DNA from: Flavobacteriales bacterium
GTDB taxonomy: Bacteria > Bacteroidota > Bacteroidia > Flavobacteriales > Flavobacteriaceae
Direction: 5' to 3'
Assembly (NCBI GenBank): GCA_027061855.1
Contig: JAMOVT010000082.1
Coordinates: 1-33,211 of the forward strand
DNA length: 33,211 nt
Part shown: one piece after another, positions 16,062 to 23,859 of the stretch
Layout: every line of letters starts with the position of its first letter
How positions within the stretch are numbered: the first letter of the stretch is position 1
Notes under the pieces: model-generated
Seen by the model: only the letters and a program-made list of their open reading frames with translations
Told to the model about the DNA's origin: nothing
Databases searched by the model: none
Position numbers and translations under genes: made by a program

Positions 16062-17081
16062 ATGAAAAAATATTTACTACCTGTTGCTTTTTTGATTTTA
16101 TTGTTCAATTCTTGTGATACAGATGACAATAATAATCCGTCCCTTGCTTGTGATGCAAATTTCTATTCTATGGGTGTAACAAATTTTGATCCGTTATTAA
16201 CCGGCTTTGATTTTTATAAATATCCTAAATCAACCACCCTAAGCACACCTGTTTCTGTGAATACCGGAAACTCGTTTAATAATGTCGGGAATCCGCTTTA
16301 TCAAGTAAAAACTACCTCGGATCCTATTAATCAACATATCACTTATTATTTTCCTTTTACGGATGAATGGGCTGTTTTTGATACTCAAAATAATGCTTTG
16401 GTTTCTCAATCCTCTTTGGTTGGAGTGAGTACCCCGGAATATTTAAATGGAAATCTGCTTTTTTTACAGGAAAGTAACTCCATTATGTCTTCTTACAATA
16501 CTTTATCTGCTGATTTTAAAGTGGTCAATACAAATTTAACCGCTATAAGTTCAGTGTATAATTTGGATTTTACAGGCACGGGATATTTTGACGCCAATTA
16601 TTTGTTGTCTACCTCCGACAATCAAGAAAAAATATTTTATTTGGCCAATACAAAACTGATTATTTATAATAACAATACCGGAGTTTGGTCGGATTTTCTT
16701 TTGGAAACCTATGATAATAATACCAATAGAGTTTTTTATATAGGAGTGGAATATGTAGATGCAAATACACTTTTTGCTCTTCGTGGTAATGTGACAACGG
16801 GAAAACTCGAAATTGTGAAAATAGATTTGAGTGCGGGCCAGCCTTCTGTCAGTATAGAAAAAAATCTTACCGGATTGAGCATTCCCGTTTCTTCCATTAT
16901 CAATGCACATGATGGCATAAGTACCGAGTATGATGCTTGTGATAACAGTTTCTATTTTGTTTATAACGATATGGGCGGACAAATTAATACGGTTGTATTT
17001 GAAATAAAACTCAATTCCAATACCGTTTATGAATATCCCCAAAATACCAAGCTCCTTTTAGGCATGGATAAAATGAATTAA
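16062..17081 (+). CDS. Hypothetical lipoprotein
   Basis: 339 residues. A lipoprotein signal peptide ends in the lipobox LFNSC with Cys18 as the lipidated residue. The residues after it, DTDDNNN, are acidic, like the surface-export signals described in flavobacterial lipoproteins, so outer-membrane surface location is possible. The mature part is rich in N, T, S and Y with repeated short beta-like segments, which could form a propeller (for example YYFPFTDEWAVFDTQNN, LIIYNNNTGVWSDF, FYFVYNDMGGQINTVVFEI), but I recognise no named family. It is monocistronic, with a promoter element upstream and a terminator downstream. Confidence 0.8.
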   Translation: MKKYLLPVAFLILLFNSCDTDDNNNPSLACDANFYSMGVTNFDPLLTGFDFYKYPKSTTLSTPVSVNTGNSFNNVGNPLYQVKTTSDPINQHITYYFPFTDEWAVFDTQNNALVSQSSLVGVSTPEYLNGNLLFLQESNSIMSSYNTLSADFKVVNTNLTAISSVYNLDFTGTGYFDANYLLSTSDNQEKIFYLANTKLIIYNNNTGVWSDFLLETYDNNTNRVFYIGVEYVDANTLFALRGNVTTGKLEIVKIDLSAGQPSVSIEKNLTGLSIPVSSIINAHDGISTEYDACDNSFYFVYNDMGGQINTVVFEIKLNSNTVYEYPQNTKLLLGMDKMN

Positions 17082-17103
17082 TTTGTGGTTTGTGTGTGTA
17101 AAG

Positions 17104-17140
17104 AAAACCGTAAGAAGGATCGTTTGCTTACGGTTTTTTT
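17104..17140. terminator. Bidirectional intrinsic terminator
   Basis: AAAACCGTAAG (17104-17114) pairs perfectly with CTTACGGTTTT (17127-17137) around a 12-base loop, with T runs on the plus strand and A runs before the stem that give a U-tract on the minus strand. It serves the convergent lipoprotein and DUF389 genes. Confidence 0.9.
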
Positions 17141-17141
17141 A

Positions 17142-18593
17142 TCAGTTTAAACTTATGATTCTCAATGTATCGAGCTTTGCTCTTGTTTGAATCCATTTTT
17201 GCAGTTTTGACACTTCTTTTTTCTTGACACTATAAGGCAGACGCTTGTTCCATTTAATCAAGAATGTAGGGATAGTATCGGTTTTTTTGAAATTCGTATA
17301 AAGGTTTTCTCCATAACTGATTTCTTTGATTCGTGGAAACAATACTTTGGCTTCCTTTGAAATCTGTTGGAAAGGAATATCTCCTATTTCCAGTTTTTGC
17401 TGCAATTGTTGGATTTTCCTGCTCAAAGCTTGGATTTGCTCATCCTTGCTTTCCAATACTTTTTTGTTTTCGATAAAGAGTTTTTCAAGTATTTGCTCTT
17501 TGACTTTTTCAGATATATTTTGTTCGATTTCGTTTGTTTTATCGGCACTTTGATAGACATTAAGTTTTACATCTTGCAATCCGTATTCCGGCAATTTTTC
17601 TTTCCATACTTTAATAACGGATAGAGGGACCATTTCTCCGATAAGATACAGGTCTATTTCTTTATGTACCGGATCAACATTCGATTTGATTACCTGAGTA
17701 CCTTCATAAACGATTTCTTTATGGATAAAGTCGTTCGCTCTTTGTTTAAAAATTTCCTGCTGATAAATATTTATAAAGGTAAGAATACTCGGTATTACTA
17801 CCAGTATAGCCAAAAAATAAATAATGCGGCTGATACGTCTTCGTTTGACCGAATTGAGATAATGAGCTACCGGAAAGCGTAAATATTTGATCACCAGAAA
17901 TGTAGCCAGAGCGATAAAAAAGGAGTTGATAAAGAAAAGATACATAGCTCCATAGAAAAAATCAAATTGTGATGTGGCCAAGCCGAAACCGGCGGTACAT
18001 AACGGAGGCATCAAAGCCGTAGCAATCGCTACACCGGATATAACATTAAAAAAGCCTTTTTTTGTGATAGCAACAATTCCTGCCAAACCACCGAAAAAGG
18101 CAATTAATACATCAAAAAAAGTGGGAGTTTTACGCGCCAATAATTCATGTGATGCCGTATCGAAAGGGGAGATTTTGAAATACAAAAAAGAGGTTATTAA
18201 ACTCAAACTCACCATTACAAGAAAATTGATGGCGGATTTTTTAAAGGTTTCCACATCATTGGTTCCTATCGAGAATCCTGCACCCATTATAGGGCCCATC
18301 AGAGGAGAAATAAGCATCGCACCGATTACAACGGGAGTAGAATTTACATTCAATCCCACAGAAGCAATCATAATGGAAAAAATCAACAACCAAGCCGAAT
18401 GCCCGCGGAAAGGAATGCTTTCCAATATGGTTTGTCGGGTAAACTCCTTGTCGGCATACTTCCGTATATTAAACAACTCCTTTATAAAATCTATGGCTAC
18501 TTGCCAAAATTCTTTGAACTCTTTTTTTACGACTTTTTCCTTTTCTCGGATGAGCTTTTCTTCGGTTTCGAGTTGTTTCTTTCGTTCTTCCAT
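17142..18593 (-). CDS. DUF389 family (TIGR00341-like) integral membrane protein
   Basis: About 483 residues. After a charged N-terminus and the segment FTRQTILESIPFRGHSAWL, the protein has a run of about seven or eight membrane helices (roughly residues 55-285) including the family hallmark GAMLISPLMGPIMGAGFSIG. The rest is soluble, with a coiled coil around 365-395 (IQALSRKIQQLQQKLEI). The molecular function of DUF389 proteins is unknown. The start is the ATG at 18591-18593; the codon upstream is TTG. A TATATTTG element lies 28 bp upstream. The gene is divergent from the LptF/LptG-family gene and its 3' end shares the terminator with the lipoprotein gene. Confidence 0.9.
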   Translation of the reverse strand: MEERKKQLETEEKLIREKEKVVKKEFKEFWQVAIDFIKELFNIRKYADKEFTRQTILESIPFRGHSAWLLIFSIMIASVGLNVNSTPVVIGAMLISPLMGPIMGAGFSIGTNDVETFKKSAINFLVMVSLSLITSFLYFKISPFDTASHELLARKTPTFFDVLIAFFGGLAGIVAITKKGFFNVISGVAIATALMPPLCTAGFGLATSQFDFFYGAMYLFFINSFFIALATFLVIKYLRFPVAHYLNSVKRRRISRIIYFLAILVVIPSILTFINIYQQEIFKQRANDFIHKEIVYEGTQVIKSNVDPVHKEIDLYLIGEMVPLSVIKVWKEKLPEYGLQDVKLNVYQSADKTNEIEQNISEKVKEQILEKLFIENKKVLESKDEQIQALSRKIQQLQQKLEIGDIPFQQISKEAKVLFPRIKEISYGENLYTNFKKTDTIPTFLIKWNKRLPYSVKKKEVSKLQKWIQTRAKLDTLRIISLN

Positions 18594-18620
18594 CAATTGG
18601 AGGTCTTATCATTTAATTAA

Positions 18621-18628
18621 CAAATATA
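18621..18628 (-). promoter_or_regulatory. Bacteroidota -7 promoter element (TATATTTG) for the DUF389 gene
   Basis: Minus-strand exact match to TAnnTTTG, 28 bases before the ATG at 18593. The nearest TTG (18642-18644) is 13 bases away, shorter than normal spacing. Confidence 0.5.
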
Positions 18629-18675
18629 ATGATAATTTGGTCAATAGTTGATAAAGGCATTTCATTTAAAAAATG

Positions 18676-18683
18676 TATTTTTG
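18676..18683 (+). promoter_or_regulatory. Bacteroidota -7 promoter element (TATTTTTG) for the LptF/LptG gene
   Basis: Exact TAnnTTTG match, 31 bases before the GTG at 18715. It overlaps the longer in-frame candidate beginning at ATG 18673, which argues that this ATG is not the start. Confidence 0.55.
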
Positions 18684-18714
18684 TCCGGTAAACAAAAATA
18701 TTGAAGCGTCGCGC

Positions 18715-19794
18715 GTGAAAATTATCGATAAATACATATTAAAAAAATACTTTGCTACTTTTTTGGGATTGATGCTCTTGTTTATTCCCATTTCCATAAT
18801 ATTTGATTTGTCCGAACGGATTGATAAAATTTTTGAAAATGATATTCCATTGGGAGAAGTGATCAAATATTACGGCAATTTCACTCTTTATTTTTTCAAT
18901 CTTTTATTTCCTATTTTTTTATTCTTATCTATTATTTGGTTCACTTCCCGTTTGGCACAAAATACCGAGATTATTGCTATGCTCAATACGGGAATGCCTT
19001 TTATGCGTTTTTTAAGACCTTACTTGATCGGGGCGACAATCATTGCCATGACCGTTCTTTTTCTTAATTTTTCCATTATCCCCAAAGCACGCATCAGTTA
19101 CCATGATTTTTGGACCAAATACATAAAAAAATATAAAAAAGTTCGTGAAACCAACGATATCTATCGTAAAATCGATTCGATACACTATGTATATGCCAGC
19201 AATTTGAACCATAAAAATAAAACGGCTTATAATTTTATCTATGAAGAAATAAAAGACAATCAATTGAAATCCAGGATTTTTGCGGATAGAATTGTTTGGA
19301 TGCCCGAACAAAAAAAATACCGCTTGCATAATGTCAGAGAGCGAATTTATTTGGACCAAGACAAAGAAAAAATCAATACATATTCTGTCAAAGACACTAT
19401 CTTTCCCTTTACTCTCGATGATCTTACGCCCATTGTTTATGCAGCGGAAGGTTTAAATTATATCGAATTAAATAAATTCATTGAAAAAGAAAAAATACGA
19501 GGTTCCAAAAATATCAATGTTTTTCTGCTCGAAAAATACAAAAGAATAAGTCTGCCGGTATCTGCTTTTATTTTGACCTTTATAGCCGTGGCAGTGGCTT
19601 CACGTAAAAAACGAAGTGGAATAGGATACAGTATTTTATTTGGTATCGTTATTTCACTGATGTATGTATTTTTTGATAAAGTTTTCGGTATCCTATCCAC
19701 AAAATCAGGTTTTAACCCCTTCTGGGCGGCTTGGATACCCAATATTCTCTTCGGTTTGATCGCTATTTATTTAATTAATAAAGCGAGAAAATAA
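18715..19794 (+). CDS. LptF/LptG (YjgP/YjgQ) family lipopolysaccharide export permease
   Basis: About 359 residues. In the Lpt system LptF and LptG form the inner-membrane part of the ABC transporter that extracts lipopolysaccharide from the inner membrane. The expected architecture is present: two to three N-terminal helices (residues 9-100), a beta-jellyroll periplasmic domain (about 125-240, with the Y-rich IDSIHYVYASNLNH region) and three C-terminal helices (AFILTFIAVAVASRK onward). I cannot tell LptF from LptG with certainty. The GTG at 18715 gives VKIIDKYILKKY, the usual family N-terminus; the ATG at 18673 would add 14 unrelated residues overlapping the promoter element. Confidence 0.9.
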   Translation: MKIIDKYILKKYFATFLGLMLLFIPISIIFDLSERIDKIFENDIPLGEVIKYYGNFTLYFFNLLFPIFLFLSIIWFTSRLAQNTEIIAMLNTGMPFMRFLRPYLIGATIIAMTVLFLNFSIIPKARISYHDFWTKYIKKYKKVRETNDIYRKIDSIHYVYASNLNHKNKTAYNFIYEEIKDNQLKSRIFADRIVWMPEQKKYRLHNVRERIYLDQDKEKINTYSVKDTIFPFTLDDLTPIVYAAEGLNYIELNKFIEKEKIRGSKNINVFLLEKYKRISLPVSAFILTFIAVAVASRKKRSGIGYSILFGIVISLMYVFFDKVFGILSTKSGFNPFWAAWIPNILFGLIAIYLINKARK

Positions 19795-19821
19795 CGGTGT
19801 CAATTTGTCAGAAAAAGCAAG

Positions 19822-19837
19822 TGGCAACATATTTGCA
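19822..19837 (+). promoter_or_regulatory. Sigma-54 (-24/-12) promoter for grpE-dnaJ
   Basis: TGGCAacatatTTGCA matches the sigma-54 consensus TGGCAC-N5-TTGCW with one difference (A for C after TGGCA). GG at 19823-19824 and GC at 19835-19836 have the exact 12-base offset. Predicted start near 19848, giving a leader of about 23 bases to the grpE ATG at 19871. No TAnnTTTG box is present in this 76-bp gap. Confidence 0.7.
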
Positions 19838-19870
19838 TTGGGGGAGTTAGAACTAAAAATTTCTTTAATT

Positions 19871-20437
19871 ATGAAAAAAAAGAACCAAAAACATACACAA
19901 GACGAAAAAGAATTAAAACGAGATAAATCAACTCAAAATAATATTGAAACCAAAGATCATAAAGACGAAGAAATGAAAAAAGACAAAAAAAGCGAATTGG
20001 AGAGATTACAAGAAGAATTAAAACAGGAAAAAGACAAATACCTTCGTCTTTATGCCGAATTTGAAAATTTCAGAAAACGTACAGCCAAAGAAAAATTGGA
20101 ATTATTTGAAACAGCGGGAGAGAATCTGGTCAAAGAATTATTGCCCGTATTGGACGATTTTGAAAGAGCATTAGCCGAAATAAAAAAAGAGGGTAATGAA
20201 GCCCATTATAAAGGAGTGGAATTAATCTATGAAAAATTCAAAAATACTTTAAAAAAATCGGGATTAAAAGACATTGAAGTCAATAAAGGAGACCAATTTG
20301 ACCCCGAAACTCATGAAGCCATTGCTCAAGTTCCCGGCCAAGAAGATATGAAAGGCAAGGTTGTTGATGTAGTTGAGAAAGGATATGCAATGGGCAAAAA
20401 AACCATTCGCTATCCAAAAGTAGTGACCGGAAGTTAA
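19871..20437 (+). CDS. grpE: GrpE nucleotide exchange factor
   Basis: About 188 residues. GrpE releases ADP from DnaK. A charged, low-complexity N-terminus (KKKNQKHTQDEKELKRD) leads into the long coiled-coil stalk (LERLQEELKQEKDKYLRLYAEFENFRKRTAKE) and the beta-domain with GDQFDPETHEAIAQVPG and the C-terminal signature GKVVDVVEKGYAMGKKTIRYPKVVTG. The start was set at the ATG at 19871. A longer frame from a TTG at 19805 would contain the sigma-54 promoter inside the coding region. It is followed at 110 bp by dnaJ, with a hairpin between. Confidence 0.95.
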   Translation: MKKKNQKHTQDEKELKRDKSTQNNIETKDHKDEEMKKDKKSELERLQEELKQEKDKYLRLYAEFENFRKRTAKEKLELFETAGENLVKELLPVLDDFERALAEIKKEGNEAHYKGVELIYEKFKNTLKKSGLKDIEVNKGDQFDPETHEAIAQVPGQEDMKGKVVDVVEKGYAMGKKTIRYPKVVTGS

Positions 20438-20454
20438 TGTTTTAAATAAATGAT

Positions 20455-20462
20455 TAATTTTG
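20455..20462 (+). promoter_or_regulatory. Possible internal -7 promoter element (TAATTTTG) before dnaJ
   Basis: Exact TAnnTTTG match 18 bases after the grpE stop. It would give dnaJ a separate transcript whose leader contains the hairpin at 20491-20528. No -33 TTG is visible at proper spacing. Confidence 0.35.
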
Positions 20463-20490
20463 CATCGGTTTTTTTAAACAATAGATAGTT

Positions 20491-20528
20491 AAAAAGTTCT
20501 GCTAATCGATTTATTAGCTGAACTTTTT
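20491..20528 (+). terminator. Terminator-like hairpin in the grpE-dnaJ spacer
   Basis: AAAAAGTTC-T-GCTAAT pairs with ATTAGC-T-GAACTTTTT: nine plus six base pairs around one T-T mismatch and a six-base loop, followed by only CAT rather than a longer U-tract. It ends 19 bases before the dnaJ ATG. It could be a partial terminator that sets the grpE:dnaJ ratio, a leader structure acting on dnaJ translation, or an mRNA-processing site. Confidence 0.6.
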
Positions 20529-20547
20529 CATAAATAAAGAAAAGATT

Positions 20548-21681
20548 ATGAAAAAGGATTATTATGAAATTTTGGGAATCAGCCGCAATGCTACGGCAGC
20601 CGAAATAAAAAAAGCATACAGAAAGAAAGCAATACAATATCATCCGGACAGAAATCCCGGCGATGCCGAAGCCGAAGCCAAATTTAAAGAAGCCGCTGAA
20701 GCTTATGAAATTTTAAGTGATCCTGACAAAAAGGCACGTTATGACCAATTTGGCCATAATGCATTTGAAGGTCCCGGTGGATTTGGCGGTGGCCATCATA
20801 TGAATATGGAGGATATCTTCTCGCAATTCGGAGATATTTTCGGAGATATTTTCGGCGGAAGTTCGGGAGGATTCGGTGGTTTTTCATCGGGCAGAAGTAG
20901 TCGTGCCGCTCGTGTCCGTGGAAGTGATCTCCGGGTGAAACTCAAAATCAATTTGGAAGATATTATCAAAGGAGGAAAGAAAAAAATCAAAATTAAAAGG
21001 TTGGTCAAAGCGCCAGGTACGCAATATTCCACTTGTCACCAATGTGGTGGTAGCGGAAGAGTTTCTCGAATTACCAATACCATATTCGGACGTATGCAAA
21101 CTACCGGAACTTGCCCGGTTTGCCACGGTACAGGTCAAGTTTTGGAACGCCGCGGAGAAGGCTCCGATGCCAACGGAATGATCAAAAAAGAAGATATAAT
21201 AGAAATAAACTTGCCCAAAGGAGTACGTAACGGAGTGCAATTGAGAGTAGGAGGAAAAGGAAACGAAGCGCCCGGAACAAACGGTATCCCCGGAGATTTA
21301 ATAGTCCAATTGAAAGAAGTACCGGATCCGAAATTCAAACGGGAAGGCAATAATTTGCATTATGAAATGTATGTGTCTATGCCCGAAGCAGTGCTAGGAA
21401 CAGAAAAAATTATTGAAACTCCTCATGGAAAAATTAAACTTAAATTGGAAGAAGGTCTTCAATCCGGAAAAATTTTGCGTTTAAAAAACAAAGGAGTACC
21501 CGATATGAATACCCATCAATTGGGAGATTTACTTGTGAATGTAAATGTATGGACACCTAAAAAATTAACCTCCGAACAAAAAGAATTTTTCAAGAAGAAT
21601 TTCAATCATCCCAATTTTCAACCGGCTCCGTCCAAGGCGGAGAAATCTTTTTTTGAAAAAATACAAGACCTCTTTTCTTAA
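20548..21681 (+). CDS. dnaJ: DnaJ (Hsp40) co-chaperone with reduced zinc finger
   Basis: 377 residues. DnaJ delivers unfolded proteins to DnaK and stimulates its ATPase through the J domain; HPD is at 32-34. A Gly/Phe-rich region spans about 75-118. The zinc-finger region has only two CxxCxGxG motifs, CHQCGGSG (163-170) and CPVCHGTG (189-196), where standard DnaJ has four; the sites of the first and fourth are filled by other sequence (for example RRGEGSDANG after the second). The substrate-binding beta domains follow (LPKGVRNGVQLRVGGKG, then MPEAVLGTEKIIETPHG). My recollection is that this reduction is general in flavobacterial DnaJ proteins. It stands in the probable operon grpE-dnaJ-regulator; 15 bp separate it from the next gene. 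Confidence 0.95.
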   Translation: MKKDYYEILGISRNATAAEIKKAYRKKAIQYHPDRNPGDAEAEAKFKEAAEAYEILSDPDKKARYDQFGHNAFEGPGGFGGGHHMNMEDIFSQFGDIFGDIFGGSSGGFGGFSSGRSSRAARVRGSDLRVKLKINLEDIIKGGKKKIKIKRLVKAPGTQYSTCHQCGGSGRVSRITNTIFGRMQTTGTCPVCHGTGQVLERRGEGSDANGMIKKEDIIEINLPKGVRNGVQLRVGGKGNEAPGTNGIPGDLIVQLKEVPDPKFKREGNNLHYEMYVSMPEAVLGTEKIIETPHGKIKLKLEEGLQSGKILRLKNKGVPDMNTHQLGDLLVNVNVWTPKKLTSEQKEFFKKNFNHPNFQPAPSKAEKSFFEKIQDLFS

Positions 21682-21696
21682 TTTAATGCAAACAAA

Positions 21697-22860
21697 ATGA
21701 AAAAAATCTTACTAATAGAAGACGAAGAAGCCATCAGAAGAGTACTGAAACGTATTATTGAGCAGTTGGACAAAGAATATGTAGTTGAGGAGGCCGCGGA
21801 TGGAGTGGAAGGAATGGAAAAAATCAAAAAAAATGATTTTGATCTCGTACTTTGTGATATAAAAATGCCAAAAAAAGACGGGATTGAAGTATTGGAAGAA
21901 ACCAAAAAAATAAAACCCGAAATTCCTTTTTTAATGATTTCCGGCCACGGCGATTTGGAAACCGCTGTCGAAACCATGCGTAAAGGTGCGTTTGATTATA
22001 TCTCAAAACCACCGGATTTAAACCGCCTGATGACTTCCGTGCGCAATGCCTTGGAAAGAAAAGAACTTATTACGGAGAATATCCAACTGAAAAAGAAAGT
22101 AAGTAAAAAATATGAGATGATCGGGGATTCCCCGAAAATGCAAGAAATAAAAGAAATAATTGAAAAAGTAGCTCCTACCGATGCACGGGTATTAATTACC
22201 GGAGATAACGGGACAGGAAAAGAATTGGTTGCTCATTGGATTCATCAAAAAAGCAAACGCAGTAAAGGGCCGATGGTGGAAGTAAACTGTGCAGCCATTC
22301 CATCGGAATTGATTGAAAGTGAGTTATTCGGACATATCAAAGGTTCGTTTACAGGAGCCTATAAAGACAAAAAAGGAAAATTCGAGCAAGCCAACGGAGG
22401 AACGCTATTTCTTGATGAAGTGGGAGATATGAGTCTCTCGGCCCAAGCAAAAGTTTTGCGTGCTTTACAAGAAAATAAAATTAACCGTGTAGGCAGTGAC
22501 AAAAGCATTAAAGTGGATGTGAGAATCATTGCCGCTACCAATAAAGATTTGAAAAAAGAAATTCAAGAAGGGCGTTTCCGCGAGGATTTATATCACCGTT
22601 TGGCTGTTATTTTGATAAAGGTTCCCTCATTAGACGAGAGAAAAGAGGATATTCCGGCATTGGTAGAATATTTTGCCAAAAAAATTGTAGAAGAACAAAG
22701 CATGCCGCCCAAAAAATTCACTAAAGATGCTTATACCGAATTGCAAAAGTTCAATTGGTCGGGAAATATCAGGGAATTGCGAAATGTAGTGGAAAGATTA
22801 ATTATCTTGGGAGGAAAAGAAATTACGGGAAAAGATGTGAAAGCTTTTGCCGGTAAATAA
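21697..22860 (+). CDS. NtrC-type sigma-54 activator, receiver plus AAA+ domain, no DNA-binding domain
   Basis: 387 residues. The N-terminal receiver domain has E8/D9 and the phosphoacceptor Asp54 (LVLCDIKMPKKDG), with a conserved Lys in YISKPPDL near 104. The AAA+ domain has Walker A GDNGTGKE (169-176), a GAFTGA-loop variant GSFTGA (216-221) that contacts sigma-54, Walker B TLFLDEVGDM (236-245) and the sensor/R-finger region FREDLYHRL. The protein ends soon after WSGNIRELRNVVERL; the C-terminal Fis-type helix-turn-helix of NtrC is absent. It lies 15 bp after dnaJ, in the transcription unit preceded by the sigma-54 site, so it may activate its own operon. The sensor kinase is not in this window. 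Confidence 0.95.
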   Translation: MKKILLIEDEEAIRRVLKRIIEQLDKEYVVEEAADGVEGMEKIKKNDFDLVLCDIKMPKKDGIEVLEETKKIKPEIPFLMISGHGDLETAVETMRKGAFDYISKPPDLNRLMTSVRNALERKELITENIQLKKKVSKKYEMIGDSPKMQEIKEIIEKVAPTDARVLITGDNGTGKELVAHWIHQKSKRSKGPMVEVNCAAIPSELIESELFGHIKGSFTGAYKDKKGKFEQANGGTLFLDEVGDMSLSAQAKVLRALQENKINRVGSDKSIKVDVRIIAATNKDLKKEIQEGRFREDLYHRLAVILIKVPSLDERKEDIPALVEYFAKKIVEEQSMPPKKFTKDAYTELQKFNWSGNIRELRNVVERLIILGGKEITGKDVKAFAGK

Positions 22861-22872
22861 AAATCAAACCTT

Positions 22873-23028
22873 ATGAGTCTTGCCAATATTTTATTTATTA
22901 TTGTTATGCTGCATTTGGCGGTAGGATTCGGGTGGGTAATTTATAAATTGGAGTTTGAAAAAAACGAAGAAAAAATTATCGAGGAAGAAGAGAAATTTTT
23001 TGAAGAGGACGAAAAAACGGACAATTAA
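22873..23028 (+). CDS. Small single-helix membrane protein, 51 residues
   Basis: ATG at 22873, stop TAA at 23026-23028. One membrane helix (about residues 3-24, ANILFIIVMLHLAVGFGWVI) is followed by YKLEF and a very acidic tail (EEEEKFFEEDEKTD). It starts 12 bp after the sigma-54 activator stop and ends just before a strong terminator, so it is the last gene of the grpE-dnaJ unit. Length, composition and context support a real gene, with a small regulatory or assembly role possible; I do not know its function. Confidence 0.75.
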   Translation: MSLANILFIIVMLHLAVGFGWVIYKLEFEKNEEKIIEEEEKFFEEDEKTDN

Positions 23029-23036
23029 GAAAGTAT

Positions 23037-23064
23037 AAAACCGGACAGAAAAGTCCGGTTTTTT
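23037..23064 (+). terminator. Intrinsic terminator of the grpE-dnaJ-activator operon
   Basis: AAAACCGGAC pairs perfectly with GTCCGGTTTT around a six-base AGAAAA loop, followed by TTTATTTAT. It begins nine bases after the stop of the 51-residue gene. Confidence 0.9.
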
Positions 23065-23121
23065 ATTTATATAAACCCGGTTTTCCACTTATTTTTCCTA
23101 TTTTAGCATAAAAATTACTCT

Positions 23122-23859
23122 ATGTATTTTGAAGCCATAGGAAAATATATAATGATGTTAAAAGAGGTTTTTACACGACCTCAAAAACCCAAAATATTTT
23201 GGGAAAATTATTTTCGTGAAATCGAAGACTTGGGAATTAAGTCCATCGGATTAGTGGCTTTCATTTCCTTTTTCATCGGTGGTGTCGTAACCATTCAAAC
23301 CGCTAGAAATTTAAGCAATCCGTTAATCGATAAACTCTATATCGGTTATGCCACCATGAAATCCATTGTACTGGAATTTTCTCCTACTTTTATCTCTATT
23401 ATACTCGCGGGTATTGTAGGCTCTTACATCGCTTCTACCATCGGTACCATGAGAATTACGGAGCAAATCGATGCTTTGGATGTAATGGGAGTGAATTCAA
23501 AAAATTACCTGGTATTACCCAAAGTATTGGCGACGGTGACCTTTTATCCGTTGTTAATTGTGATCAGTATGTTTCTCGGAATATTAGGTGGATGGGTGGC
23601 CGGAAATTTAACCGGTATGGTACTCACCGAAGATTATTTAAGAGGAATACGTTATGATTTCGAGCCCTTTGATATTACCTATGCACTTATAAAAACCGTA
23701 GTTTTTGCTTTTTTTATCGCCACCATTCCCGCTTATTACGGTTACTATGTTAAAGGAGGAGCATTGGAAGTTGGACGTGCTGCTACACAAGCGGTTATAT
23801 GGACCAGTGTGACCATAATTATTTTTAATTATATACTTACTCAATTATTATTAAGCTGA
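23122..23859 (+). CDS. mlaE: MlaE-type ABC permease
   Basis: 245 residues, the standard length for MlaE/YrbE. It is the permease of an MCE-type lipid transporter that moves phospholipids between the inner and outer membrane. The signature LEFSPTFISIILAGIVGSYIASTIGTMRITEQIDAL is the family's conserved core, with about five to six membrane helices around it. The next gene, the ATPase, starts one base before this stop (TGATG), so they are translationally coupled. No MCE-domain (MlaD) gene is near, so that partner must be elsewhere. Confidence 0.93.
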   Translation: MYFEAIGKYIMMLKEVFTRPQKPKIFWENYFREIEDLGIKSIGLVAFISFFIGGVVTIQTARNLSNPLIDKLYIGYATMKSIVLEFSPTFISIILAGIVGSYIASTIGTMRITEQIDALDVMGVNSKNYLVLPKVLATVTFYPLLIVISMFLGILGGWVAGNLTGMVLTEDYLRGIRYDFEPFDITYALIKTVVFAFFIATIPAYYGYYVKGGALEVGRAATQAVIWTSVTIIIFNYILTQLLLS

